DNA of 64,000 nt from Rhabdophis nuchalis (taxonomy: Eukaryota; Chordata; Lepidosauria; Squamata; Natricidae): NCBI GenBank assembly GCA_039707465.1, contig CM077644.1, positions 199,675,962-199,739,961 of the forward strand, written 5' to 3'. This document shows positions 43,050-54,869 of this stretch, piece after piece (positions within the stretch are counted from its first letter, which is position 1; every line of letters begins with the position of its first letter). The translations under genes were made by a program, and so were the position numbers. Below the pieces are notes generated by a model. It did not search any database. It saw nothing but the letters and a program-made list of their open reading frames with translations, and was not told where the DNA came from.

Positions 43050-46040
43050 AGGAGAAGTCCAGGCTTATGATAGCCAATTTAATAATCTGGAAGCTATTAT
43101 AGCCAATTTAATAACCTAGCTATTTCTAGGTTACAGCCCTTAGATCTGCCCTAAAGCTGGTATGAAAACGGAGACAGATATAATGAACTCGGTTCACTAA
43201 GAACAATGGGAGTAGCCCAGACTGAGCCAATAACTGTTTCAACACATTCAGAAATCAAAACTGGAGTTCTCCAGCATTATTCAAATACTCTTGGGCCATT
43301 TCCAAGGACTTGATGAGCTGTGACTAAGACTTTCAGCACTGATGTATTAATTTCAGCACTCATGGCATTTCAAGTATTCCCTTGCTTCATAAACGCTAAG
43401 TGACATTTTGGCCTATATTTATGAGAAATCTCTGGCTGCAGGTATCATGAGAGACCATTGTTAGTTGCATTTATGAAGCATGGATTACTACCCTGCTATA
43501 GTGTTCATCTACTTGTTCTGTTTCATATTGTTATCCGAGAATGGCTTGGATTGTCAATAGCAAATGGGCATTGTAAATAAAGCTGTTGAATGGGAGTTTT
43601 AACAGCAACATGTAAACAAGGTATTAGATCAGGGAAAGGAGCTATAACGTAATCTCTCCCTCCCTCCTCCCTCTCCCTTCCTCTTCTTCTCCCTCTCTCC
43701 CTCTATGTGTGTGCGTGACTGTGTATGGCAAAATAGTTTTATTACTTTAAATATATATCTAAAGATCGGTATTTCCTTTTCCAACGCTCAGTGTATACTG
43801 TAGGGATAAAGGATTTTATAATGGTTACATATGCTCTCAATATTTTTTTTGGGGTATATGGGTTTATTATATTAACATCTGACTCTATGGACAGTTTTGT
43901 AATGTCATTGCAAAATGAAAAAGAAAAATTGAGAAATAAAACCATCTAACCTCATTTTAAGCAAGTTAAAAAGATGTGGAGGTGCCTTCAATATTTGAAC
44001 CTTGAGGTATGTACGTAGTTGGTGGCTGCTCCGGCATGCTTACATTTCAGAGATGTGCCTTTGACTTCTACATAGAAATGTAATACTGCACTTTTCAAAT
44101 TGCTTTGGAGCTCCCCCTTATGATTGAGAAAAGGTACTTAATTTTGTTCCAAAATCATTCTTTTAAAAGTTGCTTACTTGAAATCAGCAGACAGTTCATT
44201 ATTAACCTTGTTATGCATATTTTTCTATAGAGACTATTTTTGTCTGTGTTTTAAACACCTTTATTTCAGAATATTTAAACTTCGTAAGTGTTTGGAAGCA
44301 TAGTTATAAATAATGACATAGATAATAATTTATCAAACTTGCATGCTTCCCAACTCTCAACTACTGTGAATATTGAATAGAAGGAATATCGTAGCTTCTT
44401 TTGGTCTGTCTTACCCCAATTTAAATCTTACATCAATTTATCCATCCGCATCTGATGAAGTCATCTGCAGCCAAGAAAGCTTTTAATAAAATGCTTTAAT
44501 TGGAAAAGATGCTACCAAACTCCTTCTGATTAATGTCACCATAGACTAACACAGGTTTCCTCTATAAGATAATCAGATTGTGTTGCCAGAAAATCTTCTG
44601 TGAATATGAAGACATTCTGTCTTCCATTGAAAACTGTTCTAGCTGTACTCAATAAACTGTTCTTTGAAGTTTCCAGGATGCAGCTCCCAGGCTTCTGTTG
44701 AGTGCTGACATGTAGTTTGCCAGGAATATATTTTCTGAAACAAATAAATAAAAGGCAATACTTTATGCAAATAATCTGAATGGACAGCATTCAGTTGTGC
44801 CTATATACTTTTTGCACAATATTTTAAATGAAAGGAATTTATTTTAGATAATTGTAAAATGTAAGTGATTTTGAACTTTTACTTCGTTCAGCGAGAACCT
44901 ATGTAATTTATTTATACTGATTAAAGCACTTTTCAAAGTTGGCACGAATGTCTTTGGATTGTGGATTCTGTTATCCTTGCAAATGACTAACCCTGGAGCT
45001 AAAATGGAGGATAGACATATATGTGGACACCACACATGATGTCTGTGGCTCTGTGGCACCTAAACAACCACTGTTATTTTATGGATTCTTATCCTTGCAA
45101 ATGACTAACAATGGAGTATTTGTGGACAACTGTGTGTCTTCCAGACTCTCCACACCATGACTTTTAAAAATATATGCATTTCAAATTCTGAAGAATGAGA
45201 AGCTACATGCAGCAAAGCACCATCTTATCTATATCATCTATGTCTATATCTGTCTTTGACTCTTACATTTGCCCCATAGAATAAAAATTAGGGCTAAATG
45301 CAACTTAGTACTTTTTTTGAAGATGTGTCTACTTACTCAGAATGGCTTTGATTAAGTGTTAACTTGAACTTAAGTTATCTTCAGTGGTGTCCCTGGAGTG
45401 TGGGAAAAAAAAATCAAGATGGCAGCCACAATAGAGTAACCAAAGCCCTGCGTAATTTTTTATGTATGTCACATGCAACACACACAAAACAGGCATGGCT
45501 TTGATTGTATCATAAAGACCATCATCTTAACTTTTAAAAACATCCTCCTGGCCACTTTAGTTCAATCCAACATGCTACCATTATACCACCTCTGAAAAGT
45601 TTACTTGTAGTCCTTGGCATGATCATATTTATTTACCATTGGTAGTAGTTGATTCAAATAAAATAGAATTAGTCTTGCAATTATAATATTGATATGTTCA
45701 CTTGCTTTTCATTTTTATATTACATTTTTATTGTTAAGAAGACCCAAGCTCCAATAAGAGTTTAAAAAGTGAAATTTACAGACACCAGTTAGATACTTTT
45801 CAATGAAGATTTTTTTTAAAAAATGTGACCAAATGTATTTTTCTTGGGAAATGAATAGGAAGATAAGAAATCCCAGTTTATGTGTCTGGGGTGGGATTGG
45901 GGAGGAAGCAAAGAAATAATTTCATCCATCAATTAATATACATTTAATTTTACTTGGAGATATTTCTTTTCATCTAACAAGAAACAAGCAATTGGATCAC
46001 GACACCTTGGAACAACACCAGAAGTAAATATGTCTTTACA
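43050..46040. other. Intergenic DNA without recognisable features
   Basis: AT-rich. The only clear feature is a polypyrimidine CT-rich tract at 43646-43696 followed by a short TG run. No exon-like frame with splice sites was found. Confidence 0.4.
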
Positions 46041-46056
46041 TATGCTTGTTTTAGAC

Positions 46057-46192
46057 CAGGGGTGTCAAATTTGTGTTGTCACGGCATTGTTGCTTGACTT
46101 ATCAGGACTTTTCCCCCCCTTTGCTAAACTGGGCGTGGGTGTGACCAGCATGTGATGCATCTTGCCCGCGAGCCATGAGTTTGACAGCCCTG
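46057..46192. mobile_element. hAT-like MITE with perfect 8-bp target duplication
   Basis: 136 bp from CAGGGGTGTCAAATTTGTG to CATGAGTTTGACAGCCCTG, flanked by TTTTAGAC (46049-46056 and 46193-46200). Confidence 0.9.
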
Positions 46193-46200
46193 TTTTAGAC

Positions 46201-47809
46201 AAAGGAAGGACACATCTATGAGTTGTTATTCTGTTACCCAATTCCTACGCAATGGCAGCTGGAAAGCAACCAGTTCTCAAACCCCGAAATCTCAAAGCAA
46301 AAGAGTTTCATTTTGACTTGTGCTGCACTTTTGAGAAACAAAACTTCCACCTTGTTTTGCAGTGTAGATTTGAGGAGATACTTTGCTTCAAAACATCATA
46401 GCAGAGAAGCACCACTTCAAACTCTACAACTGTTGAAAACACTAAGCAAATAACGAATTAGCTCTTTTCCATTACTGGTCAACAGGTGGTGCTATTGCCT
46501 CTTGTAATACTTGATACTCAGTATTTAGGGTTTGTTCCTTTGCAGAAAACCTCAGCAAATATATTATAGTACATATAATACTTTCTCATGAAAGCTCCTA
46601 CTATTTTTTTTAAAGCAAGACTTTTCTCTAAACCCATCACTTTTAGTATAACTGAAAGACAGGTTACCTGCACAGCTTCAGCTCTGCACTCAAAAGATGT
46701 TGAAGAAAAGGCTAAGCTCAGCATATATGAACAACAGCTGCTGTTCTTGCAGTTACTATTGTTAGTGTCTCTTGGGATCTCAGCATACAGCAGCAGAAGT
46801 AACTGTTGACTCATTAGCTGAAAGCAAACAAATCACAAAAATAAACAAAACCACTTCTGAATTTTCGCACTAGGAGGGAGAGCATGGATCCTTAAAATAA
46901 GGATGTCACATTTTTGTCAAATGTTGCTATTCTGTACCACCTTAAAATGTTTGGAAATTAATCACCTGGACAGGATCGGAATTCTGTACATCACTGAGAT
47001 AACTCTCTGAAACAAATGAGACTGATCAAAAATTGATCTCACAAGACTCAGGGTAATCTGCTGTTAACCGATTGGAAAATTTCCAGAAGCCATGTTCTGC
47101 GTATTTTTCTTAACTGTTCATTCTTTGCAGTCTAACGAAAAGAATCAAATAAAATGAGGTTCATCAGTCTCCCAATTGACAACATAATGCTCCAAAAACT
47201 GAAGAGAATGGGACCAGGCTTGCTGTTGAGGGGAAGGTGCTAGGAAATGAAAAATGTTGAAAAATGATCAAGGTCTGTGAAGGAAAAAAACAGTTGCACT
47301 CTCCCTCTTAAAATTAACAATGTTACAACATCAATTTTTCCTCTTGACCCTACAGCACTGCCTTTTCTCATTCCTGCTCCACGTGTGAGCAGCCTGAAAT
47401 TATTAGCTATGCTGATATAAAAATAATAATCTCTTCCCTCTCCTCCACCCTGATTTCAATATATGTTAAAACTGTAGCATTGTCAGACCAGAGATGAGCA
47501 TTGGAAGTGATCTTCCCCTTATTCTGTATTCACTAGCCATGTTTGACATAACCGTTTATCTCCAGGCATTGGAAATTGGTTTCTTCTGAATTTTGCTTTT
47601 TCCTTAGAGCTCATTTTCTTTCCAGGCTTCCAACAAGGGAGAAGATAGAAGAACGGAATTCCACTATTTCATATGAAGAACTAGGATTCTTCTAGCACCA
47701 TTGCACTTGAATAATATCCTGAACTGTACCTTTATTTTTCAATGCAACAAACCTATTTTCCTTGTTATAATATCCATGGCAATGGTCAAAATGGTGAATG
47801 TAAATAGCA
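46201..47809. other. Intergenic DNA without recognisable features
   Basis: No convincing exon or repeat family. Open frames at 46518-46814 (-) and 46588-46809 (+) overlap on opposite strands and lack recognisable domains. Confidence 0.35.
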
Positions 47810-48035
47810 GTAGCACTTAGATTTATATACCACTTCTTAGTGCTTTATAGTTCTCTCTAAGTGGTTTGTAGAGTCAGCATATTGTCCCCAACAATTTGGG
47901 CCCTCATTTTACTAACTTCAGAAGGATGGAAGGATGAGTCAACATTTATCCAGTGAGTATTGAACTGCTGGCAGTTGGCAGAATTAGACTGAAATACTGC
48001 ATTCTAACCACTGTGCACCTCATCTCTCTATGACA
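47810..48035. repeat. L2/SINE-like interspersed repeat
   Basis: ATATACCACTTCTTAGTGCT, TAAGTGGTTTGTAGAGTCAG, CATATTGTCCCCAACAATTT and CATTCTAACCACTGTGCAC. I recognise this as a common squamate interspersed repeat. Exact class uncertain. Confidence 0.6.
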
Positions 48036-48932
48036 GATGGAATCACCGTCTGTTTTTAAGTTATGCTTCAAGTATCCCGCATGGCTTTAATCATCCAGTT
48101 CGGCCTACCACTTTGACATCATGAATAGCTCTTTAGACTTTCTTAGTGCAGAAAATAAGGAGGGCTATATTGAATAATGAGGGATATATTTTATTGTTTA
48201 TTCACCACCATCCTCATATGGTCAGTTTCAGTTACCCTCTTTCCATTCTTAAAGGGACTTTCCTTTTGAATGAGAAGATTTGGTTCCTTACTAGCTAGTC
48301 AATTTCATTCTCCACTCAGAGGACAAAAACAGTACATAACCATGCCAGTGCCTGCTTCTGTCCTCTGGCCATTTCTTCCCTGATACGTACCTTATGTTTC
48401 TTTATTTGAGATTGTTGTAATCTGGATGTGTCACAGAAAGCTGCTTCACAGTAGAAAATCCCAGGCAGACTTTTGAGGTGAAATCCCAACTCTGCATGCT
48501 GGAAAGCCCTGAGAGTTGTCCATTTCCCCCTACTAGCTGGTGAAATACTGAAGGAGGAAAGCACCAAAGAAATCCAGGTACGGTGCCTTTAACAAATGGC
48601 AGAGTCAATCAGCATAACCCCATTCAACAGTGACTCAGAACAGCTGCACCACAGGCATGATTGGGATGGGCAATGGTGACAGCAAACATTGCATGTTGAA
48701 CTCAGTGGAGGAGGAAAAGCCCAGAGAGAGACAAAGAGAGACAGATTTCCTAATCAGCTCTGGCAACAATTAACAGTGATGTCTCTGCTCCACCCACTGC
48801 TTCTGATGTTAGATTTTCCTTCATGGTTGAAATGGGCCTTGCACAGTGATTCTAATTTGGGCAGGAACCTGTAAGATGGCTGGCCTGAATACACTTGAAT
48901 AATGCAAGAATGAGATACTGTATGGTCTTAAC

Positions 48933-49154
48933 CAGTGGTTGGATTCATTTACCTTCCCTACTGGTTTGTAAATGTGAGTGCACATGCAGGCTTGCTTCGC
49001 TTGCTTGGTCCGCTTCCTCACCCCGTGTCTGTGCATGCACACTGCCTTCTGTGCATGTGCAGAAAGTCACATATTACATCGAGGCGGGTGGGCAGAACCT
49101 CCTGCAGCCGCTGCTATTGGTTCACCTGAACTGGAGAGACCTGGTTGAATACCG
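48933..49154. mobile_element. hAT-like MITE with perfect 8-bp target duplication
   Basis: Starts CAGTGGTTGGATTCATTTAC and ends CTGGTTGAATACCG. Flanked by GTCTTAAC (48925-48932 and 49155-49162). The right terminus is mutated from the usual CACTG. Confidence 0.82.
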
Positions 49155-49215
49155 GTCTTAACACCAAAGTTCCTCCTCTAATTGCTATAGTACTGTTATG
49201 TCAAGGAATGTCATA

Positions 49216-49570
49216 CAGGTAATCCTTGACTTACAACCACAATTCAGCCCAATATTTCTGTTGCTAAACAAAACAGTGGTTAAATGAGTTTTGCCCCATT
49301 TTACAACTTTTCTTGCCACAGTTGTTAAATAAATCACTGCAGTTGTTAAGTTAGTAAGACAAAGTGAATCTAACTTCCCCATTGACTTTGCTTGTCAGAA
49401 GGTTGCATGAATTTTGAGACACTGCAACCATCCTAAGTATGCCAAGCATCTGAATTTTGACCACGTGACCACAGGATACTGCAATGGTCTTAAGTGTGAA
49501 ACCTGATCTTAAGTCACTTTCTTCTCTGCCGTTGTAACTTTGAATGGTCTGTAAATGAACTGTTGTATGC
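49216..49570. mobile_element. CAGGTAGTCC-type MITE, right end lost
   Basis: CAGGTAATCCTTGACTTACA at the left end. The shared interior runs to AAATGAACTGTTGTA, where the inverted end should follow but is replaced. A palindromic MITE lies 20 bases further on. Confidence 0.75.
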
Positions 49571-49589
49571 AGAGGAACATTCTTTAGAA

Positions 49590-49692
49590 CAGGGGTCCCC
49601 AACCTTTGCAACTTTAAGTCTGAAGGACTTCAGCTCCCAGAATTCTCCAGCCAGCTTTGCTGACTTAAAGTTGCAAAGGTTGGGGACCCCTG
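49590..49692. mobile_element. Palindromic hAT-like MITE with perfect 8-bp target duplication
   Basis: A 103-bp palindrome from CAGGGGTCCCCAACCTTTGC to AAAGGTTGGGGACCCCTG, flanked by CTTTAGAA (49582-49589 and 49693-49700). Confidence 0.92.
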
Positions 49693-49699
49693 CTTTAGA

Positions 49700-50498
49700 A
49701 GATTGTTTAGGCCCTTTTAACTGCTTTCCCCCTGCAAATGTCAACTTCTCTTTTATTTGTTTCTGTGAGCTATAACCCTTGTAATGAGAAAATACTTTTT
49801 AGAGTGTGGGGAGGGGGGCGGGTGGCATTTGTGAAAAATAGCAATTCATGTTAGACATTATTGACTGCTTTTGCTTTGTTCTAAAGCTGCTTGTTTTTTC
49901 TTAATGCTCCTCACTTCAAATTATCAAAGAAAAAGTGTGATCTCCTAATGATTCTTCATTAAAAATAGATTGCAAGCAATAGATTTGCTGACAAAATGTA
50001 TATATCATTACCTGAACAGAATGGAATATTTTGAGATTATACACACACACATACACACATACATATCACAATTTGATATCAAGATGGATAGAAAAATGGT
50101 TAATCTTGACATTACCCGAGTGCAATTAATCATCAAGAATTAAGACATTTAATTTCCCAAATGTTTATACGGGTTGTTAAAATAAGAAAGGTGGATGTTG
50201 CTGCATGCAGAAAGGATAACAAAAGAATCCAGGGTTTCTTGTCTTCTCATTGTAGAAATAATTCTTAAAATCTTAATATATATGTTCTGATTGCAAATAT
50301 AGATTCTTTTCTTCAAAAAAAAAGAGGAGTGCCCATTCATATTTAACTATTTTCTTGGAAGAGAGAGGAGGGAGGGATGGAGGGAGGGAGAGAGAGAAAG
50401 AATGAGAATCACATTAACAAACTGTGCAGTTAGAGCAGTAGCCTCCAAGCTTTCTGGCTTGGCAACCCAGTAGGGAGGGGAGAGGGAATGGTTCTGTG
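49700..50498. other. Intergenic DNA, simple repeats only
   Basis: A short CA-rich tract at 50041-50063 and a GA-rich tract at 50359-50400. Nothing else recognised. Confidence 0.5.
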
Positions 50499-50705
50499 CA
50501 GTGGTGAGATTCTACTGATTTGGATTGGTTCAGGTGAATCTGTAGCTCCGAAGATCAGCTGGGAGTGAACCAGTTCACTTCCATGAGCAAGTGGGCCTAC
50601 ACGCCCACCCCTGCACTTTACCTACCTTTAGCTTCTCAACTATTTTGTGTGGCAGAAGCGTGCACTCAGCGAACTGGTTGGTGAATTGGTAGGATCCCAT
50701 CCCTG
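50499..50705. mobile_element. hAT-like MITE with near-perfect target duplication
   Basis: Starts CAGTGGTGAGATTCTACTG and ends GGATCCCATCCCTG. The flanks GTTCTGTG and GTTCCGTG agree at 7 of 8. Same family as 48933 and 58215. Confidence 0.75.
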
Positions 50706-52268
50706 GTTCCGTGTGAGTGGCAGATGTGCACATGATCAAGCACAGCTCCCTTTGCTCAAATGGAGCTTTGCGTGTGTGCTCACTGCTTGGGCAAGTGGAG
50801 CTGCACCTGTGAGCAAGAGCACGAGCACCCACGTGTGCACTTGCCTGTTGCTTGTGCAGCCTGGTTCTGATTAGGCTATGGCCAAGTAGTGGTCTTCGTC
50901 CTGTAGGCTGGGAATCCCTGAATTAGAAGGAAGGACAGTGCATGCAATTAAATGGTTTGAAGGAGGATTGGAAGTGGTAAGCAGCATTTGTTTAAGGTTT
51001 TAAGGTTTTATTTATTACAAAATGGATGCTAGAATGGAAGTAGTATATCTTCAAAGGTAAAGCATATCTTTTACATACAATCAGTGTCAAATTCAGCACC
51101 TGGCATTTTAAAACATAGCTGAAAAAGACTCCTTTTTGAGACACAATATCAAAAACTCAAACCTAAATAGTCAAATAATCCGACTTGGTGATTCTGAGTA
51201 CACATCACTCTAAACCAGGGCTGTAAAACTCCTGGCCTGCAAGAAAGATGCATCGCATGCTGGCCACGCCCACACCCAGTTTAGCAAAGGGGGGGAAGTC
51301 CTGGTATGTCATGGCCTGAGACTGATACTATGCCAGGTCCGTTGTCAACAAAGCCCCCCTCATTAACGACTTTGTATCGGAGGGGGAGCCGGACCTGGCA
51401 GGAATTACGGAGACCTGGTTGGGCCACGAGGGAGGACTTCATCTCGTGGAAATGTGCCCACCAGGTTACCTTGCATTCCATCAGTCATGGGCCCTAGGCA
51501 GGGGTGGAGGGGTGGCAGTCATTGTCAGGGAAGGTCTTGAGCCGAGAGAGACCACTGTGCCACAAGTAACCGGTTGTGAGTCCCTCTGCGTGAAGTGGGG
51601 CCCAGGGAGGCAGTTGGGCTTGCTGATTGTGTACCTGGCTCCCTGCTATGTATCAGCAGCCCTGCCCAAGCTCCTCAAGATGATCGCCGAGATGACGGTT
51701 GAGACCCCCAGGCTGTTAGTCATGGGGGACTTTAACCTGCCATTGGTAGGCGAGATTTCCGAGGTAGCTCGGGAGTTCATGGCCTCCATGATGGCCATGG
51801 ACCTGACCCAAGTAATTCAGGGCCCCACACATGAAGGTGGACACACACTGGATCTCATTTTTGTCTCTGGCCAATGGACGAGTGATCTGGGAGTTGGGGA
51901 TTTAGTCATCGCACCCCTGTCATGGTCAGATCACTCACTTCTCCGGCTCGACTTTCCCACCGCTACACCCCACTGTGGGGTGGCGGAACCGGAATATCCA
52001 AGATGGTTTCGCCCCAGGCGTCTGATGGAACCCGAAAGGTTCCAGATGGAGCTTTTTTATTATTATTATTTATTGGACTTCTAGACCGCCCCCTCTCCCC
52101 GAAGGGACTCGGCGCGGTGTACAGGTACAAATTAAAACCATACAATCAACATACATATAACTAAAATCGAATTAAATAAACCCCTGTACAAATTTATAAA
52201 AATTAAAACTTAACCTTAAAACCAAATCACAAAATGTAAAAATACAAACTGAGGTGGGAAAGCTGGAA

Positions 52269-54110
52269 TTAGGCCAGGCCGGCTAGATGAAACAAGTGGG
52301 TTTTGAGTTTCTGGCGGAAGGAGCGGAGATCCGTGGTCGTTCTAATGTCAGGGGGAAGGTCATTCCAGAGGGTCGGGCCCGCCACAGAGAAGGCCCTTCC
52401 CCTGGGCGTCGCCCGCTGGCACAGCCTAGTGGAGTGAAGTCCCTCTCTGTGTGAGCGAATCGGCCGAAGGGATGTTTGGGGCAGGATACGATCCCGCAAA
52501 TAACTAGGTCCTGTGCCATGGAGCGCTTTGAAGGTGATAATCAACACCTTGAAACACAACCGAAAAGCCACAGGCAGCCAGTGCAGCCCGCGCAGGAGAG
52601 GTGTTACGTGGGAGTATCTAGAGATTCCCGAAACTGCCCGCGCGGCCACATTCTGAACCAACTGCAGCCTTCGGGTGCATCTCAAGGGGAGCCCCATGTA
52701 GAGAGCGTTGCAGTAGTCTAGCCGGGACGTCACAAGCGCATGAGTGACTGTGCGAAGGGCGTCCCGGTCCAATAGGGGACGCAATTGGCGCACCAGGAGA
52801 ACCTGGTGGAACGCTCCCCTTGCCACGGCTGTCACATGGTCATTCATTGACAGCCGGGCATCTAGAAGGACGCCCAAATTGCGTACCCGATCCACGGGGG
52901 CCAGATGTTCGCCCCCAATGGCCAGCGATGGAATCAGCTGGTTGAACCGGGGCGCCGGTAGCCACAGCCACTCAGTCTTGGACGGGTTGAGCTTGAGTCT
53001 GTTACTTCCCATCCAGATCCGTACGGCCTCCCGACACCGGGACATCACTTCGACGGCATCGTTGGGGTGGTTTGGGGTAGAGATGTACAATTGGGTGTCA
53101 TCCGCATACAGATGGTTATCTACCCCAAACCCACATATGATCTCGCCCAGCGGCTTCATATATGCATTGAACAGGAGAGGCGAGAGGACCGACCCTTGTG
53201 GCACCCCACAAGTGAGCGGCCTCGAGGTCGACCTCTGCCCCCCCACCAATACAAATTGCACTCGACCAGAGAGGTAGGAGGAGAACCACCGCAAAACGGT
53301 GCCCCTCACCCCCAACCCCTCCAGTCGATGCAATATGATACCATGGTCGATGGTATCAAAAGCCACCGAGAGGTCTAATAGGACCAGGATGGAGGAACAA
53401 CCCCCATCTCTGGCCCTCCAGAGATCATCCACCAATGCGACCAATGCCGTCTCCGTGCTGTGGCCGGGCTGGAAGCCGGACTGGCGCGGGTCTAGATAGT
53501 CAATTTCCTCCAAGTGGCGTGGAAACTGTTGTGCCACCACACTCTCAACAACCTTTGCCAAAAAGCAAAGGTTGGAGACGGGACGGTAGTTGACTAACAA
53601 AGCTGGATCCAGGGAAGGCTTCTTGAGGAGGGGCCTCACCACCGCCTCTTTCAAGATGGCCGGCAAGAACCCCTCACTCAAAGAAGCGTTGACTAACTCC
53701 TGGAGCCAGCCTCGTGTGACCACCCAGGATGCCAATACAAGCCAGGAGGGACATGGGTCCAATAAACATGTGGTGGCTCGCAGTCGCCTACGCAACCTGT
53801 CCATATCGTCGGAAGTAACAGAGTCAAACTCCTCCCAGAGTGGAACCTCAAGACCCGCCTCCGATGTCCCCTCCAGACCACTAGTGGGGACCAACTCGCT
53901 TCGAATCTGAGCGATTTTGTCCTGCAGATACTCCCCAAATTCCTCTGCTCTACCCTGCAAAGGGGCTTCCCGCAGCCTCTGTTGAAGGAGGGAGTGGGTT
54001 ACCCCAAACAGGGCGGCAGGGCGGTTATCTGCGGACACAATAAGAGTGGCACAATATTGACGCTTGGCCACTCTTAACGCCACAAGGTAAGTCCGTAAAT
54101 GGGCTCTCAC
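52269..54110 (-). pseudogene. LINE reverse transcriptase remnant of the inner L3-type element
   Basis: 613 codons, the longest open frame in the window. It holds fingers/palm blocks ([40 protein letters not shown]), the A motif (LLDLSVAFDTIDH), B motif (CGVPQGSVLSPLLF), catalytic YADD and the C-terminal LHWLPVAFRLCFKVLIITFK and LWNDLPPDIRTT. Compared with its relatives it lacks a few residues near REGLHSTRLCQ. The first half of the original ORF is cut off by the upstream stop. Confidence 0.9.
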
Positions 54111-54116
54111 CTGTGT

Positions 54117-54869
54117 TCAGTCAGATTCAGAGCGTGACGATCTCCACCTGCTCTCTAGGCGTCTCTTGTGCCGCTTCATCACCCTCAGCTCCTCGGTAAA
54201 CCAAGGAGCCTGGGTGGTTCGCTGCCGCAAGAGAGGCCGCAAAGGCGCAACCCGGTCCAAGGCCCCAGCGGCCGCACTATTCCATGCAGCCACTAGGTCC
54301 TCCATCCGGGTGCGGGTCAGGGCTACAGGAAATGGCCCAAGCTCCGTCTGGAACCTATCAGGTTCCATCAGGTGCCTGGGGCGGAACCATCTTGGACATT
54401 CCGGTTCCGCCTCCCCGCGGTGAGGAGTAGCGGCTGGAAAGTCGAGCTGGAGAAGTGAGTGATCTGACCATGACAGGGGTGTGATGACTAAATCCCCTAC
54501 TCCCAGATCACTCATCCACTGGCCAGAGACAAAGATGAGATCCAGTGTGTGTCCTCTCTCATGTGTGGGGCCCTGAATTACTTGGGTCAGGTCCATGGCC
54601 GTCATGGAGGCCATGAACTCCCGAGCTACCTCGGATGTCTCCACTACCGATGGCAAGTTAAAGTCCCCCATGACTAACAGTCTGGGGGTCTCAACTGCCA
54701 TCTTGGCGATCACCTCGAGGAGCTCGGGCAGGGCTGCTGATGCATATCGAGGAGCCAGGTATACAATCAGCAAGCCCAACTGCCTCCCTAGGCCCCACTT
54801 CACGCACAGGGACTCACAACCGGTTATCTGTGGCACAGTGGTCTCTCTCGGCTCAAGACCTTCCCTCAC
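54117..54869 (-). pseudogene. LINE endonuclease remnant of the inner L3-type element
   Basis: 250 codons covering the C-terminal part of an AP-endonuclease-like domain: LLIVYLAPRY, LLVMGDFNLP, GHTLDLIFVSGQW and PLSWSDHSLLQLDF. The linker PWFTEELRVMKRHKRRLESR leads toward the RT. The N-terminal catalytic part is missing because the insertion is truncated. Ends at a TGA that is CGA in the + strand relative. Confidence 0.88.

Noticed and set aside
46518..46814. Overlapping frames on both strands as a possible exon
   Set aside because: No splice signals, domains or family resemblance; probably chance.
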